Below are positions 4,440-5,310 of a stretch of 5,310 nt of DNA, piece by piece. The notes under the pieces are model-generated. The model saw only the letters and a program-made list of their open reading frames with translations, was not told the origin of the DNA and did no database searches. The position numbers and the translations under genes are program-made. Source of the stretch: Eubacteriales Family XIII. Incertae Sedis bacterium (GTDB lineage: Bacteria > Bacillota > Clostridia > Peptostreptococcales > Anaerovoracaceae); NCBI GenBank assembly GCA_031255695.1, contig JAIRSA010000185.1:1-5310 (forward strand), written 5' to 3'. Position 1 is the first letter of the stretch. Each line of letters begins with the position of its first letter.

Positions 4440-4455
4440 TGGCCTTTGGCCGGCC
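4437..4455 (+). other. Stable hairpin before khpA
   Basis: GGCTGGCC (4437-4444) pairs with GGCCGGCC (4448-4455) over a TTT loop, with seven Watson-Crick pairs and one G-U. It is followed by TTAAC, too short a T-run for a normal terminator. It lies 35 nt ahead of the khpA ATG and may adjust the balance between rpsP and the downstream genes, or protect the rpsP message 3' end. Confidence 0.45.
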
Positions 4456-4490
4456 TTAACAAAATACAAGAATATTGCAGAGGAAACAAT

Positions 4491-4721
4491 ATGGAAGAAT
4501 TGGTGTGGACTATCGCACGATCATTGGTTGAAAACCCCGATGCCGTCAATGTACGTACCGTCCAGGGAGAGGACGAGGTGGTAATAGAGCTGAGGGTGGC
4601 GCCTGAAGACATGGGAAAGGTAATCGGCAAGCAGGGGCGCATAGCCAAGGCCCTGCGTGTCGTCGTAAAAGCCGTGGCGGCGCGCGAGAACAAGAAGGTA
4701 TCGGTAGAGATATTGCAGTGA
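4491..4721 (+). CDS. khpA: KH-domain RNA-binding protein KhpA (YlqC)
   Basis: 76 residues, typical for KhpA. It is a single type II KH domain with the RNA-contacting GxxG loop at 46-49 (GKQG) inside MGKVIGKQGRIAKALRVVVK (41-60). The N-terminal MEELVWTIARSLVENPDAV is the standard family opening. KhpA forms a dimer with KhpB/EloR (Jag) and binds many RNAs, affecting cell elongation and division in streptococci and RNA regulation elsewhere. The ATG at 4491 is preferred to the earlier in-frame ATG (4446) because it matches the family start and has AGAGGA (4479-4484) 6 nt upstream; 4446 lies in a hairpin loop. Its stop overlaps the rimM start (GTGA). Position between rpsP and rimM is the conserved Bacillota arrangement, without ylqD. 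Confidence 0.93.
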   Translation: MEELVWTIARSLVENPDAVNVRTVQGEDEVVIELRVAPEDMGKVIGKQGRIAKALRVVVKAVAARENKKVSVEILQ

Positions 4722-5242
4722 CCGCACATATGGGACAGACAGAAATGATCGTAATCGGGAAAATCGTTTCGGCGGTAGGGCTGCAGGGCGAGGTGAAGGT
4801 CTATCCTTATTCCGACAATATGGAGAGGTTCGGGCGTGGCGCTGAGGTGATGATCGGCGGTGCGCTGCGGCGCATTGAAAGCTCGCGTTTTGTCAAGCGG
4901 ATGCCAGTCATACGCATAGAGGGGATCGCAGGCAGGGATGCGGCCGAAGCGATGCGCGGCGCCGAGCTGTGCGTGGACGGGGCGGGCCTGCCCCCATTGC
5001 CGGACGGCAACTATTACGTTAGGGATCTGATCGGCTGCAGCGTCGTCGACGAGAGCGGCGCCGAGATCGGCCGTATACGCGACGTGATCCAGAACAGCGC
5101 GCAGGATCTGTACGAAATCGTCTGCAGCGACGGCACGGCTTTCATGCTGCCAGCCGTGGCGGAATTCATAGCGGGTGTGGATATTGCGGCCAAGGCCGTG
5201 GTGGCGCGCCTGCCGGAAGGCCTGTTGGAGCTTAGGAGATGA
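4718..5242 (+). CDS. rimM: Ribosome maturation factor RimM
   Basis: 174 residues from the GTG at 4718, normal length. RimM binds uS19 on the immature 30S subunit and helps fold the 16S rRNA 3' head region. The N-terminal RimM barrel runs from MIVIGKIVSAVGLQGEVKVY (10-29) to about 95. The GKIxxxxGLQGEVKV block is the family signature. A linker with PPLPDGNYYV (92-101) leads to the PRC barrel (about 99-170), with DLIGCSVVDESGAEIGRIRD (103-122), LPAVAEF (144-150) and the closing PEGLLEL (166-172). Three starts are possible. GTG 4718 overlaps the khpA stop and has GGTAGAGA upstream. ATG 4730 has no clear ribosome site. ATG 4745 is closest to the domain and has only a weak GGGACAG. I prefer 4718 for coupling, with modest certainty. 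Confidence 0.93.
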   Translation: MTAHMGQTEMIVIGKIVSAVGLQGEVKVYPYSDNMERFGRGAEVMIGGALRRIESSRFVKRMPVIRIEGIAGRDAAEAMRGAELCVDGAGLPPLPDGNYYVRDLIGCSVVDESGAEIGRIRDVIQNSAQDLYEIVCSDGTAFMLPAVAEFIAGVDIAAKAVVARLPEGLLELRR

Positions 5243-5310
5243 GGATAGAGGTGCTGACGCTCTTCCCCGGCATGTTCGCGCCCGTCATGACAGAGAGCAT
5301 AATAGGGCGG
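5239..5310 (+). CDS. trmD: tRNA (guanine-N1)-methyltransferase TrmD, N-terminal fragment (runs off the window)
   Basis: The first 24 residues are visible: MRIEVLTLFPGMFAPVMTES then IIGR. The opening M-(K/R)-I-x-V-L-T-L-F-P-x-M-F and the S-I-(I/L)-G-(R/K) end are diagnostic of TrmD. TrmD uses S-adenosylmethionine to methylate G37 of tRNAs reading CNN and some other codons, which prevents +1 frameshifts. The start overlaps the rimM stop as ATGA. TTGGAG (5225-5230) is a well-spaced ribosome site; AGGAG right against the ATG is too close to serve. TrmD after rimM is the usual order, and rplS would be expected next. Confidence 0.95.
   Translation, partial: MRIEVLTLFPGMFAPVMTESIIGR

Overview
The window holds six complete genes and two genes cut by its edges. 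It has a GC-rich chromosome and Gram-positive style signals: consensus or extended -10 promoters and strong AGGAGG-type ribosome sites. Its core is the conserved ylxM-ffh-rpsP-khpA-rimM-trmD order. This points to a moderately high-GC member of the Bacillota (Clostridia- or Negativicutes-like) or a close neighbour phylum; I cannot name the genus. ftsY, which often precedes ylxM, is not adjacent here, and ylqD, which sits between khpA and rimM in Bacillus, is absent.

Left part (1-1100): a divergent pair. The 5' end of a Cys/Met-metabolism PLP-dependent enzyme runs leftward off the window, and a flavodoxin-like iron-sulfur flavoprotein with an added C-terminal zinc ribbon runs rightward. The AT-rich gap between them holds two face-away promoters whose -35 boxes are only 2 bp apart. 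The leftward promoter is a perfect TTGACA-N17-TATAAT, and a 27-bp palindrome covers its -10 box and start site. Sulfur or redox control of the pair is an inference.

Middle (1101-2076): a small FMN-binding (PNPOx-like) protein gene has its own extended -10 promoter, overlapped by a 15-bp-arm inverted repeat. After it comes a gene-free stretch of about 360 nt. This holds a tandem array of four 23-bp GC-rich units plus a degenerate fifth, then the promoter of the ylxM operon, then a leader of about 128 nt with a predicted stem.

Right part (2077-5310): the operon for protein targeting and ribosome maturation. YlxM and Ffh serve the signal recognition particle, bS16 is a small-subunit protein, KhpA is an RNA-binding KH protein, RimM matures the 30S subunit, and TrmD (only its first 24 residues) methylates tRNA G37. 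The last three genes are tightly coupled: khpA/rimM share GTGA and rimM/trmD share ATGA. The gaps after ylxM, ffh and rpsP contain GC-rich hairpins. After ylxM and rpsP, the 3' end of the gene, stop codon included, is duplicated downstream.

Nothing here is clearly a new defence or mobile system. The most distinctive signals are the two palindromes on promoters, the 23-bp tandem array, the stop-codon-spanning duplications, the zinc-ribbon flavoprotein, and the strong AUA-isoleucine preference of ylxM and ffh compared with their neighbours.
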